Shown here piece after piece: positions 42,840 to 52,850 of a stretch of DNA of 64,000 nucleotides. Origin of the DNA: Romboutsia_E sp900604535. GTDB taxonomy: Bacteria; Bacillota; Clostridia; Peptostreptococcales; Peptostreptococcaceae. Position numbers and translations under genes: made by a program. The notes beneath the pieces are model-generated. The model made no database searches, was not told the origin of the DNA, and saw nothing but the letters and a program-made list of their open reading frames with translations. The first letter of the stretch is position 1, and every line of letters starts with the position of its first letter. Where the stretch lies: positions 124,001 to 188,000 of the forward strand of contig NZ_UWOT01000001.1 in assembly GCF_900604535.1 (NCBI RefSeq). Reading direction: 5' to 3'.

Positions 42840-43367
42840 TTAGTCATTTTTAAACAAATCTTTTAATTTAGCAAAACGGGGATCTATAATCTCCTCGTCG
42901 TTCGCAGTTTCATCACAAGAACATTCTTCTTTATTTAAGTTAGCTCCGCACCCTGGGCAAAGACCTTGACAATCTTCATCACAAAGTACTTGTGAAGTTA
43001 AATTAAAATCTATAGTCTGTTCTATTATATCAAGAAGATTTACTTCTTGTCCATCATATATGAAAGCATCATCATCCTCAAAACTATCTTCATCAAAGTC
43101 TTCTTTTACTAAGAATCCTTGTATGTCATAGTTAACAGGTACTTCCACTTCATCTAAGCATCTTGAACAGTTGTCCATAAGTGTAAAATTAACATTAACA
43201 TCGATATATAAACCTTTGTTAGTGTTTGATATTTTACCCTCTACATTAATAGGTGAAGTTAGCTTATATGTGCTATCACAATAATTAATAGTATCAATTT
43301 TTTGAGAAAAATTCAAGTCTAATTTATCAGTTTCTCTTCTGTTTAATTTATCTAGACTAATAATCAT
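42840..43367 (-). CDS. YceD/DUF177 family protein (YlbN-like)
   Basis: This 175-residue protein has the DUF177 core: a beta-rich N-terminal half (INVEGKISNTNKGLYIDVNV), a CSRCLDEVEVP pair, an acidic middle, and a zinc-type C-terminal Cys set (LCDEDCQGLCPGCGANLN). It is encoded before L32 in many bacteria. In plants and E. coli the family is linked to 23S rRNA maturation. It has its own consensus SigA promoter, so the yceD-rpmF pair is likely well expressed. Confidence 0.9.
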   Translation of the reverse strand: MIISLDKLNRRETDKLDLNFSQKIDTINYCDSTYKLTSPINVEGKISNTNKGLYIDVNVNFTLMDNCSRCLDEVEVPVNYDIQGFLVKEDFDEDSFEDDDAFIYDGQEVNLLDIIEQTIDFNLTSQVLCDEDCQGLCPGCGANLNKEECSCDETANDEEIIDPRFAKLKDLFKND

Positions 43368-43396
43368 CTTTTCACCTCAATAATATTGCCAAATTT

Positions 43397-43425
43397 ATTA
43401 TACAAATCTCCTCATTGTTTGTCAA
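43397..43425 (-). promoter_or_regulatory. Consensus SigA promoter of yceD-rpmF
   Basis: TTGACA (43420-43425) and TATAAT (43397-43402) are both perfect and 17 bases apart. The ATG of yceD lies 30 bases after the -10. Confidence 0.92.
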
Positions 43426-43467
43426 GTATTTTTACTTGATAGATAAATTTGTAAATAATATGAAAAT

Positions 43468-43500
43468 AAGTTAAGGTAGGTGATTAACCTACCTTAACTT
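43468..43500 (-). terminator. ackA terminator
   Basis: A 14-bp perfect stem (AAGTTAAGGTAGGT / ACCTACCTTAACTT) with a 5-base loop lies 27 bases after the ackA stop, followed by TATTTTC in the transcript. Confidence 0.85.
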
Positions 43501-43527
43501 TATTATATCCAATTAAAGTATTTTTAA

Positions 43528-44724
43528 TTATTTAACTAAAGCTACAGTATCTCTAGCTATCATTAATTCTTCGTTAGTTGGTATTAATAATATTTTAACT
43601 GCAGAATCTTCTGTAGATATTACTCTTTCTTTACCTCTAACTTTGTTAGCTTCTTTATCTAACTTCATTCCTAAGAATTCCATATTTGAAGCTATAGCTT
43701 CTCTCATGTCTATTCCATTTTCACCTACACCAGCAGTAAATACAACAGCATCAACACCGTTCATTTCAGCAGCATAAGATCCTATATATTTCTTAACTCT
43801 TTGAGCATAAGCATCTAAAGCAACTTGAGCTTTTTCATCACCTTTAGAAGCAGCATCTTCTATATCTCTGAAGTCACTTGATATACCAGTCATACCGTAT
43901 ACTCCAGATTGCTTGTTCATTACGTTATCTATTCCATCTGCATCTAAGTTTTCTTTTCTCATTAAGAATGGTATTATAGCTGGATCTATATCTCCACATC
44001 TAGTTCCCATTATTAATCCTTCTAATGGAGTGAATCCCATAGAAGTATCTACACATTTTCCACCATCAACAGCAGCTATAGAAGCTCCATTTCCTAAGTG
44101 GCAAGTTATTATTTTAACATCTTCTATGTTTTTACCTAGCATAGCAGCAGCTCTTTGAGATACATACTTGTGAGAAGTTCCGTGGAATCCGTATCTTCTT
44201 ACACCGTACTTAGAGTATAACTCATGAGGTAAACCATATAAGTAAGATTTTTTAGGCATTGTTTGATGGAAAGCAGTATCAAATACAGCTACCATTGGTA
44301 CTCCTGGAAGTATAGCTTTACAAGCATCTATTCCCATTATGTTTGCTGGGTTGTGAAGTGGAGCTAAATCTATACATTCTTTTATTGTATTTTCAACTTC
44401 TTCAGTTATTACTACTGATGAAGCGAACTTTTCACCACCGTGTACAACTCTGTGTCCAACAGCTTCTATTTCGCTCATTTCTTTTACTCCACCGTAAGTT
44501 GGATCAAGAACAGCGTCTAATACTAATTTTATAGCATCTTCATGGTTTTTCATTGGTTGTTCAACTATGTACTTACCTTCTACACCATCTTTTTCTTGCT
44601 TAAGTATAGAACCTTCTATACCTATTCTTTCAACTAAACCTACACATAAAACAGCTTCATTTGACATATCTATTAATTGATATTTTAATGAAGAACTACC
44701 ACAGTTTAATACTAATACTTTCAT
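43528..44724 (-). CDS. ackA: Acetate kinase
   Basis: AckA makes ATP from acetyl phosphate, giving acetate, or the reverse. The 398-residue protein begins KVLVLNCGSSSLKYQLID, has HRVVHGGEKF, VFDTAFHQTMP (catalytic Asp near residue 147), RRYGFHGTSH, CHLGNGASIAAV and TAGVGENG. A strong GGAGG precedes the ATG. G+C at codon third positions is slightly higher than in its neighbours, as expected for a highly expressed gene. No pta lies next to it. It is divergent from tmcAL, whose product also uses acetate. Confidence 0.97.
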   Translation of the reverse strand: MKVLVLNCGSSSLKYQLIDMSNEAVLCVGLVERIGIEGSILKQEKDGVEGKYIVEQPMKNHEDAIKLVLDAVLDPTYGGVKEMSEIEAVGHRVVHGGEKFASSVVITEEVENTIKECIDLAPLHNPANIMGIDACKAILPGVPMVAVFDTAFHQTMPKKSYLYGLPHELYSKYGVRRYGFHGTSHKYVSQRAAAMLGKNIEDVKIITCHLGNGASIAAVDGGKCVDTSMGFTPLEGLIMGTRCGDIDPAIIPFLMRKENLDADGIDNVMNKQSGVYGMTGISSDFRDIEDAASKGDEKAQVALDAYAQRVKKYIGSYAAEMNGVDAVVFTAGVGENGIDMREAIASNMEFLGMKLDKEANKVRGKERVISTEDSAVKILLIPTNEELMIARDTVALVK

Positions 44725-45112
44725 TAGTATACCTCCTTAAATTTTATCAATATCTTTTAACAAGTCTATTAAGACTTTAAATTTAACAATTTTTGTACGA
44801 TTTCTAAATGAAATTTTGTATACAGTAAACATTTATCATAATTAATATATCACTTTTTATATTAAAAGTACATAGTATTTACAGAATATTTAATGTATAT
44901 TTCAAAATACTTTTCCTAGGTATTATTTTTCTATTTAACCTAATATTATTATATGAATATTAATTATTTTAAACTTATTTAACTTATACATTACTGATAA
45001 GTTTCTAGATTAGATCTTACATACCTCTATTTTTTATATTTATTTTAATTTGAAAATTATATATAATTTTTATTTGTAACATACTTTAATGATTAAACAA
45101 AGGAGAAATTTT
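44725..45112. other. Divergent intergenic region between ackA and tmcAL
   Basis: These 388 bases are very AT-rich and hold no coding frame I can support. They must carry the promoters of both divergent genes. For tmcAL a TATAAT at 45062-45067 is well placed but has no good -35. For ackA I see no clear promoter pair. No RNA gene or conserved leader structure was recognised. Confidence 0.6.
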
Positions 45113-46381
45113 ATGAATATACTTGGACTAGTTGTAGAATATAATCCATTTCATAATGGGCACTTATATCATCTAACAAAATCTAAAGAAATAACTAAGG
45201 CTACACACACAGTTGCTATTATGAGTGGTAATTTTCTTCAAAGAGGAGAACCTGCTTTATTTGATAAATATACTAGAGCCAAGGCAGCTGTAGAAAATGG
45301 CGTTGATTTAGTTATTGAATTACCTACTTTATTTGCTTGCCAAAGTGCAGAAATTTTTTCTCATGGTGCAATAACTACATTAAATTCTTTAAATTGTATA
45401 AATTCTATTTGTTTTGGTAGTGAGGTTGGTGAAATAGATATACTTTATGCAATTTCAAAAATATTAGTTGATGAACCTGATTCATTTAAGTTATATTTAA
45501 GAAAATATTTAGATGATGGCATACTTTTCCCTACAGCAAGAAGTAATGCTTTATTTGATTATATAAATGAAAATAATTTAGTTACTATATCTAAAGATGA
45601 ACTTTTGGATATACTTAATTCATCTAATAATATTTTAGGTATAGAGTATATAAAGAGTATACTAAAATTAAAAAGTACTATAACACCTTTTACTATTACA
45701 AGGATGAGTTCTGAATATAACTCAGAAGAAATAAGTAGTTCTATTTGCTCTGCCACAGCAATAAGGGCAGCATTAAAAGAATCTGATGATATTTCATTTG
45801 CATCAAATGTAGTTCCTGTACCAACTTTTAATATAATAAAAGATAAAATATCTAATAATTTTAATCCTATCTTTGATGAAATGTTTTTTGATATTCTATC
45901 ATCAATAATACTTAGAGATAGTAATAATCTAGATTCTTATTTTGATGTTAATGAAGGAATAGAAAATAAAATTTACCAAAGTATATTTAATTCTAAATCC
46001 TTAAATGATTTACATTCCTTAGTAAAATCGAAAAGATATACTTTAACTAAAATTAAACGTATACTTAACAACATCTTACTTGGTATAACTAAAGATGATA
46101 TCAATCTTGTTAAAGATATGAACTATATACCTTATATAAGAGTTTTAGCTTTTAATGATAAGGGTCGAGAAATTTTAAAAACTATAAAAATAAATTCTGA
46201 TGTTAATATTATAAATAAATTTTCAAAAATTACTTTTGCTTTAGATGATATTAAATTTAAAACTTTAATCGACTATGATATAAAAGCAAGTAATATGTAT
46301 AATATGATTTATTATAAAAATAATATGAATTTACTAAAAGGACCTATGGACTTCTATCAATCACCAATCTATGTTAAATAA
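45113..46381 (+). CDS. tmcAL: tRNA(Met) cytidine acetate ligase TmcAL
   Basis: TmcAL acetylates the wobble cytidine of elongator tRNA(Met), using acetate and ATP, through an acetyl-adenylate. The 422-residue protein has the nucleotidyltransferase-like start MNILGLVVEYNPFHNGHLYH with the H-x-x-H site, SGNFLQRGEPALFDKYTRAK, and GVDLVIELPTLFACQSAEIF. The ATG at 45113 follows AAGGAG by 7 bases; an upstream ATG is rejected. It equals YlbM of the B. subtilis ylb cluster. It is one of only three + strand genes here and shares a terminator with lctD. Confidence 0.94.
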   Translation: MNILGLVVEYNPFHNGHLYHLTKSKEITKATHTVAIMSGNFLQRGEPALFDKYTRAKAAVENGVDLVIELPTLFACQSAEIFSHGAITTLNSLNCINSICFGSEVGEIDILYAISKILVDEPDSFKLYLRKYLDDGILFPTARSNALFDYINENNLVTISKDELLDILNSSNNILGIEYIKSILKLKSTITPFTITRMSSEYNSEEISSSICSATAIRAALKESDDISFASNVVPVPTFNIIKDKISNNFNPIFDEMFFDILSSIILRDSNNLDSYFDVNEGIENKIYQSIFNSKSLNDLHSLVKSKRYTLTKIKRILNNILLGITKDDINLVKDMNYIPYIRVLAFNDKGREILKTIKINSDVNIINKFSKITFALDDIKFKTLIDYDIKASNMYNMIYYKNNMNLLKGPMDFYQSPIYVK

Positions 46382-46395
46382 AAAATTAAAATTAC

Positions 46396-46430
46396 AAGCT
46401 ACCACCAATTTTAAATTTTGGTGGTAGCTT
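46396..46430. terminator. Bidirectional terminator between tmcAL and lctD
   Basis: A 13-bp perfect stem (AAGCTACCACCAA / TTGGTGGTAGCTT) lies between two converging genes. T runs follow on the + strand, and A runs precede it, so it can serve both. Confidence 0.88.
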
Positions 46431-46439
46431 TATTTTTAT

Positions 46440-47831
46440 TTAATATATTTTTCCTGGATTCAATAAATTTTTAGGATCAAAAGCAGATTTTATATTTTTT
46501 ATTATATCCATATACACTTCACTTTGAGATTCGTGTAAGTATTCTTTTTTAGCATATCCTATACCATGTTCGCCTGAAACTTGACCTCTTAATACCCTAG
46601 CCTTGCCATACATATGATTAAAAGTTTCACTTAATTTTGCATTCCACTCGTCTTCACTCATATCATCTCTAAGTACATATACATGTAAATTTCCATCACC
46701 TGCATGACCAAAACTTTTTATTCTAACATTTAACTCTTCTTGTAAGTCATGAGTATATTTTATAAATTCAGCAACTTTATCTCTAGGAACTACAACATCA
46801 CATTCATCCATCTCAGTTGTAGATGCTTTTATAGCTTCTAAAAATGCGCCTCTAGCAGACCAGATAGAATCATTTCTTTCTTGTGTATCAGATATAAATA
46901 CATCATATGCCCCACACTCTAAACAAAGTTTAGCAACTTTTTCATATTCTTTTTCAATTTCTTCTTTTGTATTTCCATCAAATGTTAATAATAAGTATGC
47001 ATCAGATGTATTATCTGGGAATTTTTTACCTAGAAAATCTTCTGCTGCAAGAATAACATCTCTTTCCATAAATTCTACAGCTGTTGGGATTGACTTTGAT
47101 TTTATTATTTTAGGCACAGTATTTATTGCCATCTCTAAATTTGGAAATGGTATCAATAAACTTATAGCTTTTTTAGGAAGTGGTAATAACTTTAATGTAG
47201 CCTTAGTTACTATGCCTAAAGTACCTTCAGAACCAACAATTAAATCTTTTATTGCATATCCCGAACTATTTTTAACTACCTTCCCTCCTACATTTATTAC
47301 TTCACCATTAGGAAGCACAACTTCAAGTCCTCTTACATAGTCTCTAGTTACACCGTATTTAACAGCTCTCATTCCACCTGCATTAGTATTTATATTTCCT
47401 GCTATAGTAGCACTTTTTTCTCCTGGGTCTGGTGGGTAAAATAAATCTTTTTCTTGTACATATTGACCTATAGTCATAAGAAGAACTCCTGGTTCAACTG
47501 TTAATGTTAAATTTTCCTCATCTAATTCTAATATTTTATCCATTTTGCTTAAGTTAATCATTATACCACCATGTATTGCTACTGATGCTCCTACAAGACC
47601 TGTTCCTTGCCCTCTTGGTGTTACAGGTATATTATTTTCATAAGCATATTTCATTATTTTAGATACCTGTTCTGTACTACGCGCAGTTATAAGAACTTCT
47701 GGATATTTCTCAACTCCACCTAATTCATCATGAGAAAAATCTTCACTTATTTCATCACCAACAATTACATCCTCCTTATCACAAATACTAAGTAAAAAAT
47801 CTATATCATTTTTATCAATAGTCTTATACAT
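46440..47831 (-). CDS. lctD: FAD-linked lactate dehydrogenase of an electron-bifurcating complex (LctD-like)
   Basis: This 463-residue protein of the GlcD/FAD-binding type has the PCMH FAD motif (PVTPRGQGTGLVGASVA near residue 72, PPDPGEKSATIAGNINTNAGG near 132, GSEGTLGIVTKATLKLLP near 203) and the C-terminal HAGDGNLHV and GEHGIGYAKKEYL stretches. With EtfB and EtfA encoded directly upstream, it matches LctD of Acetobacterium woodii. There the complex oxidises lactate with NAD+ at the cost of reduced ferredoxin. The gene order (EtfB-EtfA-LctD), permease and racemase support this over glycolate oxidase. Gaps are 12-20 bases. Confidence 0.88.
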   Translation of the reverse strand: MYKTIDKNDIDFLLSICDKEDVIVGDEISEDFSHDELGGVEKYPEVLITARSTEQVSKIMKYAYENNIPVTPRGQGTGLVGASVAIHGGIMINLSKMDKILELDEENLTLTVEPGVLLMTIGQYVQEKDLFYPPDPGEKSATIAGNINTNAGGMRAVKYGVTRDYVRGLEVVLPNGEVINVGGKVVKNSSGYAIKDLIVGSEGTLGIVTKATLKLLPLPKKAISLLIPFPNLEMAINTVPKIIKSKSIPTAVEFMERDVILAAEDFLGKKFPDNTSDAYLLLTFDGNTKEEIEKEYEKVAKLCLECGAYDVFISDTQERNDSIWSARGAFLEAIKASTTEMDECDVVVPRDKVAEFIKYTHDLQEELNVRIKSFGHAGDGNLHVYVLRDDMSEDEWNAKLSETFNHMYGKARVLRGQVSGEHGIGYAKKEYLHESQSEVYMDIIKNIKSAFDPKNLLNPGKIY

Positions 47832-47846
47832 AATAATCCCCCCTTA

Positions 47847-49058
47847 CTATTCTTCAGCTGTTGCAGCTATTTGTAAACTTTTTTCATCTATTTTTTCTAT
47901 TAATTTAGGTATTATTTCATAAATATCACCTATTAAAGCCATATTTGCTACATCAAATATAGGTGCTTTTTCATCTTTATTTATAGCGATTATATAATCA
48001 GATCCGCTCATACCTGCTACAAATTGAACAGCTCCAGAAACTCCACAAGTTATTATTAACTTAGGTTTTACAGTTCTACCACTAAGACCTATTTGCTTTC
48101 TAGGATCTAACCATCCAGCTTCTACCATAGGTCTAGTTCCACCTACTTGTGCTCCTAGTTTATCTGCTAACTTATATATCATTTGCATATCTTCCTCTTT
48201 TTTTATTGCTCTACTTGCAACTACTATAACTTCTGCATCTTCAAGCCCAACTTCTTTGGTTTTAGGTTTAACATCTAAAACATTTATTTTAGATATTAAT
48301 TTTTCTTTATTTATACTACATAATGTTACCTTTCCTGTTGGTGATTCTATTTTCTCTGGCGCTGAGAATATTTTATATCTTACTGTTGCAAATTGTGGTC
48401 TATGATTAGGAGTGTGAATATGAGCCATTATATTACCACCAAAGGCTGGTCTTATTTGATCTAAATCAGTATTTTCTTGTATATCAAGTATCGTACAATC
48501 AGCTGTAAGACCTGTTTTAAATCTAGCAGCAAGTCTTGGAGCTAAAGATCTACCTAATGTAGTTCCACCAACTAACATTATTGTAGGCTTAATATTATGA
48601 ATATAATCTTCTACTGCAGCTGTGTATGGTTCTATTCTAAACTCTTTAAATTCTTCATCATCATATACAAATACTTCATCTACACCATACGCTAGTAAAT
48701 CATCACATTTATCTTTTATATTCTGACCTACAAATACACAGTATACTGGATGATTTATTTTTGTAGCCATTTCACGAGCTTTACCTATAAGTTCATATGT
48801 TACTGGATGTATTTCTCCTTCATGATGATCTACATATACTGTTATTCCTCTCCATTCATCTTTATTTATGCTTTCTCTTTTTTCTTCTATAAATTCAAAA
48901 GCTCCCTTTGGTCCATTTTTTACGCATAACTTACACATTTTACACCCTGCACCAATTTCTATTTGACCATTTTTCTCCTCCATTGCGCCAAAAGGACATA
49001 CTTCTAAAACACTTTTTATATCTTGAATTTTTTCCATATTTACAACTATTCTTGCCAT
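47847..49058 (-). CDS. lctC: Electron transfer flavoprotein alpha subunit with N-terminal ferredoxin-type domain (LctC-like)
   Basis: This 403-residue EtfA begins with a small iron-sulphur region: CPFGAM followed by C-x-x-C-x-x-C in CKMCKLCVKNGPKG, enough for one [4Fe-4S] cluster. The Etf alpha core then follows, with MLVGGTTLGRSLAPRLA near residue 150, TADCTILD, and the FAD-binding C-terminal stretch AGWLDPRKQIGLSGRTVKP near 310, TCGVSGAVQF and SDYIIAINKD. The extra ferredoxin-like domain is known for LctC of A. woodii. It is encoded 12 bases after EtfB. Confidence 0.9.
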   Translation of the reverse strand: MARIVVNMEKIQDIKSVLEVCPFGAMEEKNGQIEIGAGCKMCKLCVKNGPKGAFEFIEEKRESINKDEWRGITVYVDHHEGEIHPVTYELIGKAREMATKINHPVYCVFVGQNIKDKCDDLLAYGVDEVFVYDDEEFKEFRIEPYTAAVEDYIHNIKPTIMLVGGTTLGRSLAPRLAARFKTGLTADCTILDIQENTDLDQIRPAFGGNIMAHIHTPNHRPQFATVRYKIFSAPEKIESPTGKVTLCSINKEKLISKINVLDVKPKTKEVGLEDAEVIVVASRAIKKEEDMQMIYKLADKLGAQVGGTRPMVEAGWLDPRKQIGLSGRTVKPKLIITCGVSGAVQFVAGMSGSDYIIAINKDEKAPIFDVANMALIGDIYEIIPKLIEKIDEKSLQIAATAEE

Positions 49059-49070
49059 TTTAAATCCCCC

Positions 49071-49859
49071 TTAAATTAATTTTAAATCCTTTAATTTATT
49101 TGATAGTGCTTCACTTAGATCATCAGCACTTCCTCTTAATATATCCTTATCTGTATTTGGTGTTGGAGGGAATATTTTTAAAACTTGAGTTGGAGATCCA
49201 TTCAAACCATAATTCATTTCATTTTTATCTTCAAAGTCATTTAATGAGTATATCGGTATTTCTCTGTTTTTTGTTTCTATTTTTAATTTAAATGAAGGAA
49301 GTCTTGGTTGGAATATATCTTTTTCTACTGTCATCAAACATGGATATTTTATTTCACATACTTCTAATGTATTTGGCATATCAATTTCAACTATTATGCT
49401 ATCTTCTTTTACTTCTATTATTTTAGTTACATTTGTAACATGAGGTATATTTAAAAATTCAGCTACTTCAGGACCTACTTGAGCAGTATCACCATCTGTA
49501 GTTTGCTTACCACAAATTATAATATCTGGATTACCCATTTTCTTTATACCTTGAGATATTGTATAAGATGTTGCTAAAACATCTGCTCCTGCAAACTTCC
49601 TATCACTTATTATAGCTCCTTCATCTGCCCCCATCATAAAGCTTTCTTCTATGATTTGTTTAGCTTGAGGTGGCCCCATTGTTATTACCTTTAATGTTGC
49701 ATTATGTTCTTTTTTTATTCTAAGTGCAGTTTCAAGTGCAAATAAGTCATAAGGGTTCATTTTTGAATCTACACCATCCCTTTTTAAAACACCTGTAGCT
49801 TCGTCAACTTCCAACTCTGTTGTACCTGGAACTTGTTTTATACATGTTAAAATCTCCAT
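49071..49859 (-). CDS. lctB: Electron transfer flavoprotein beta subunit (LctB-like)
   Basis: This 262-residue EtfB begins MEILTCIKQVPGTTELEVDE and has NPYDLFALETALRIKK near residue 37, TMGPPQAKQIIEESFMMGADEG, DIIICGKQTTDGDTAQVGPEVAEFL near 110 (bifurcating-type FAD/AMP site), and PCLMTVEKDI. GGAGG precedes the ATG. It pairs with the EtfA gene downstream and with the lactate dehydrogenase after that. Bifurcating function is inferred from the operon and the A. woodii precedent. Confidence 0.92.
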   Translation of the reverse strand: MEILTCIKQVPGTTELEVDEATGVLKRDGVDSKMNPYDLFALETALRIKKEHNATLKVITMGPPQAKQIIEESFMMGADEGAIISDRKFAGADVLATSYTISQGIKKMGNPDIIICGKQTTDGDTAQVGPEVAEFLNIPHVTNVTKIIEVKEDSIIVEIDMPNTLEVCEIKYPCLMTVEKDIFQPRLPSFKLKIETKNREIPIYSLNDFEDKNEMNYGLNGSPTQVLKIFPPTPNTDKDILRGSADDLSEALSNKLKDLKLI

Positions 49860-49878
49860 TATTACTCCTCCAATACTT

Positions 49879-51207
49879 TTATTTAATTGATACAGTTTCC
49901 TCTTTATTAGAATCTACATTAATATTTTCCTTTGACTTTACTATTACAGATACGCCATCTGGAATAACTGCTACTTTTGCATCATTTCCTTTTATTTCAA
50001 ATGCCATCTCTAAAGCTTCTTTAAATGTATATGCATGTTTCATATGCATACTTTTTATCATATTAGGGCTACACTTATCTGTCACCATTATTACAGTATA
50101 TTTTTCTAGTATTCTAGCTAATATTTGAAATTCCCATTGATCCGGTACTGTATCACTCTTTTTAACTTTTCTTACATTTTCTAATATTTCACTTGGTGAT
50201 TTTGCATTTGCTATGTTATCATAAAAAGATTGCCCTCCATGACCATCATTACAAGCTGATACCATAATTATGACTCCACCTTCTATACATGTTGCCTCAG
50301 CTGCAGTCATACCTTTTACAGATTGATATATATTCTGATCTAATGGGTATCCTCCATTTGTACTTACTACTATATCTGCCATTTGAGCATCTATTTTAGA
50401 TAAATTAGTTACAAATTCACATCCTGCCTTATGAGCTTTATCTACATCACCTGCAAATGATGCTATTACTTTTTTATCTTTATCTATAACTACATTGACT
50501 ATAAATGCTAGCTTAGCAGTTTTTGCCGCATAAACCATATCTTTATGAATAGGATTATTTTTAAGTATCCCTGTTCTTGCATTCTTACTATCTATAAATT
50601 CACTACAGTGGTTATACATAATAGTTTTAGCTGATGCAATTCCTGGAAGTATACTTTTTCTTCCTCCTGAAAATCCAGCAAAGAAATGTGGTTCTATAAA
50701 TCCTTCTGCTATTAATAAATCTGCTTCAAAAGCTACCTTATTTAAATAGAAGTCTCCTCCAGATGGAAGTACTCCAGCTTTAACCATTGCACTATCATCT
50801 GTAGACACATGCATTATAATCTCTTCATTATTTACTATTTCTTCACCCATCTTGTAAATTAATTCTTCTTTAGTGCTTGGTCTATGAAATCCAGTTGCAA
50901 CTATTATCTTTATATTTATATCTGGATTACCGTCTCTTAATCTTCTTAAAATTATAGGCATAGTAACTTTACTGGGAACAGGTCTAGTATGGTCACTAGT
51001 TATTATTACTACACTCTTTTTACCTTTAGCTAATTCTTCTAATCTCACTGAACCTATTGGATTATTCATAGATTCTTCCACTATCTCTTCTTGAGTTTTA
51101 TCAACTACATAGTTGTGAGCCTTTGATTTTAATACCGCTAATAAGTTTTCATCTGGAATATTTAACTCCATTCCCACCTTTGAATAAGGTACTCTTAAAA
51201 TCGACAT
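49879..51207 (-). CDS. larA: Lactate racemase (nickel-pincer LarA family)
   Basis: LarA interconverts L- and D-lactate with a nickel-pincer nucleotide cofactor bound to a lysine. The 442-residue protein has VVIITSDHTRPVPSK, VATGFHRPSTKEEL, GFIEPHFFAGFSGGRKSILPG near residue 180 (the lysine after SGG is the likely cofactor site), and MVSACNDGHGGQSFYDN. The maturation genes larB, larC and larE are not in the window and must be elsewhere if the enzyme is active. Place in the lct operon (A. woodii LctF is the same kind of protein) supports lactate over other LarA substrates. Confidence 0.85.
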   Translation of the reverse strand: MSILRVPYSKVGMELNIPDENLLAVLKSKAHNYVVDKTQEEIVEESMNNPIGSVRLEELAKGKKSVVIITSDHTRPVPSKVTMPIILRRLRDGNPDINIKIIVATGFHRPSTKEELIYKMGEEIVNNEEIIMHVSTDDSAMVKAGVLPSGGDFYLNKVAFEADLLIAEGFIEPHFFAGFSGGRKSILPGIASAKTIMYNHCSEFIDSKNARTGILKNNPIHKDMVYAAKTAKLAFIVNVVIDKDKKVIASFAGDVDKAHKAGCEFVTNLSKIDAQMADIVVSTNGGYPLDQNIYQSVKGMTAAEATCIEGGVIIMVSACNDGHGGQSFYDNIANAKSPSEILENVRKVKKSDTVPDQWEFQILARILEKYTVIMVTDKCSPNMIKSMHMKHAYTFKEALEMAFEIKGNDAKVAVIPDGVSVIVKSKENINVDSNKEETVSIK

Positions 51208-51234
51208 ACATTCCTCCTTATAATAATTTTTATC

Positions 51235-52797
51235 TTATATAAATGGTAAAAAACTTCCTATATAAACTAAAATACCAAGTATCAATACATATCCTAAACA
51301 AAATTTTAGTGTTGAACCAAATATCTTCCCTTCACTACCTATTAATCCAGTTGCTGAAGTTGCAATTGCTATACTCTGAGGTGATATCATCTTACCAGCA
51401 GTAGCACCTGCTGTATTCGCTGCTGCTATCCAGTATGGATCTATAGATAAAGATTTAGCAGCTTCTACCTGAAGTCCACCGAATAATATATTTGCTGATG
51501 TATCACTTCCTGTTACAAATGTTCCTATAGCTCCTAGTAATGGTGATATTAATGGATACATATTTCCAGTTATTGCACATAGACCAAATGATATTGAGCT
51601 AGTCATTCCACTGTGAGACATAACTTTTGAAATTGCAACTATTGACATAATAGTTACAAATGATTTAGAAAGTTGCTTTACAGTTCTTATAAAAACATCT
51701 ATCATTTTCCCTATTTTTACTTTTTGTATTAATCCTGCAATGAATGTTGAAATTATTATTATCATACCTGGTGTATTTATCCATACAAATGATGTAGGTG
51801 ATGCTCCTTCTCCACTATAAATTTGTATTGTACTGCTAAATCTAGCCAATAGTGTATTTATTCCTTTACACAATGGGCTGGCAATTAATATTAATATACA
51901 TAAAAGTATGTATGGCAACCATGCAAGTATCCCTTCTCTAGTAGATACTACTGATACATATTTAGAAATTGTAGATCCATTTTTGTCTTGTGAGTTTATA
52001 TTTTTATTAGATTTTTTATTCATAGCCTTAGCCATAAGTATGGTACATAACATACTGCATAAGCTTCCTATTAGTGCAGGTAATTCTGCTCCTAAGTATT
52101 TCGCTACGAAAACCTGAGGTATAGCAAACGTTATCCCAGATATTAAAGTTATAAAAAATACCCCTTTAATGGCCTTAAAACTTTTTTGAGTTAAGATAAC
52201 TAATGCAAAAGGAATTAATACAATAAATCCTGATAATTGAAGTGAAGTTACATAACTTAATTGAAGAACATCTAATCCTGTGACTGATGCTAGTGTTGAT
52301 ACTGGTATTCCTATAGCTCCGAATGCTGTTGGAACAGTGTTTGCGATAAGACATATTATTGCTGCAAATATGGGATTAAAACCTAGAGATGCTAATATAC
52401 TAGCTGGTATTGCTACTGCTGTTCCATATCCTGCAACAGCTTCTAAAAATCCACCAAATCCCCATGCTAGTATAAGAACTTGTATTCTCTTATCTGTGGT
52501 AATACTAGATAACATATTTTTCATAGTGTCCATAGTTTTAGTTTCAACAGCTAAGTTATAAGTAAATAGTGCTGCAACTATAACTAATAAAATTGGCCAT
52601 AAAGCTACTGCCATTCCCTCTAATGTGGCTGTGGCTACATTTAATACTGGCATTTTCCAAAATACAAGTGCTATGACTATTGTAAGAATAACTGTGAAAA
52701 AACATGTTTTGTGTGCTGGTAATTTCATTACTCCTAAAGATACTATAAGCCAAATAATAGGAATTATAGCTAGAATAAATAAAATATACTCATTCAT
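51235..52797 (-). CDS. lctP: L-lactate permease (LctP/LldP family)
   Basis: This 520-residue polytopic membrane protein has about 12 or more helices and the family stretches GFGGFLEAVAGYGTAVAIPA near residue 113, AIGIPVSTLASVTGL, and a C-terminal TGSDTSANILFGGLQVEAA and AANTAGATAGKMISPQSIAIA. It is a proton-coupled lactate/glycolate transporter. I chose the ATG at 52797, 7 bases after GGGGGG; a TTG just upstream is rejected. It is the first structural gene after the operator region at 52.85 kb. Confidence 0.95.
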   Translation of the reverse strand: MNEYILFILAIIPIIWLIVSLGVMKLPAHKTCFFTVILTIVIALVFWKMPVLNVATATLEGMAVALWPILLVIVAALFTYNLAVETKTMDTMKNMLSSITTDKRIQVLILAWGFGGFLEAVAGYGTAVAIPASILASLGFNPIFAAIICLIANTVPTAFGAIGIPVSTLASVTGLDVLQLSYVTSLQLSGFIVLIPFALVILTQKSFKAIKGVFFITLISGITFAIPQVFVAKYLGAELPALIGSLCSMLCTILMAKAMNKKSNKNINSQDKNGSTISKYVSVVSTREGILAWLPYILLCILILIASPLCKGINTLLARFSSTIQIYSGEGASPTSFVWINTPGMIIIISTFIAGLIQKVKIGKMIDVFIRTVKQLSKSFVTIMSIVAISKVMSHSGMTSSISFGLCAITGNMYPLISPLLGAIGTFVTGSDTSANILFGGLQVEAAKSLSIDPYWIAAANTAGATAGKMISPQSIAIATSATGLIGSEGKIFGSTLKFCLGYVLILGILVYIGSFLPFI

Positions 52798-52850
52798 CAA
52801 GGATCCCCCTTAAAATTTTATTAATTTGTCAGATACTTGAATGATGGTCA

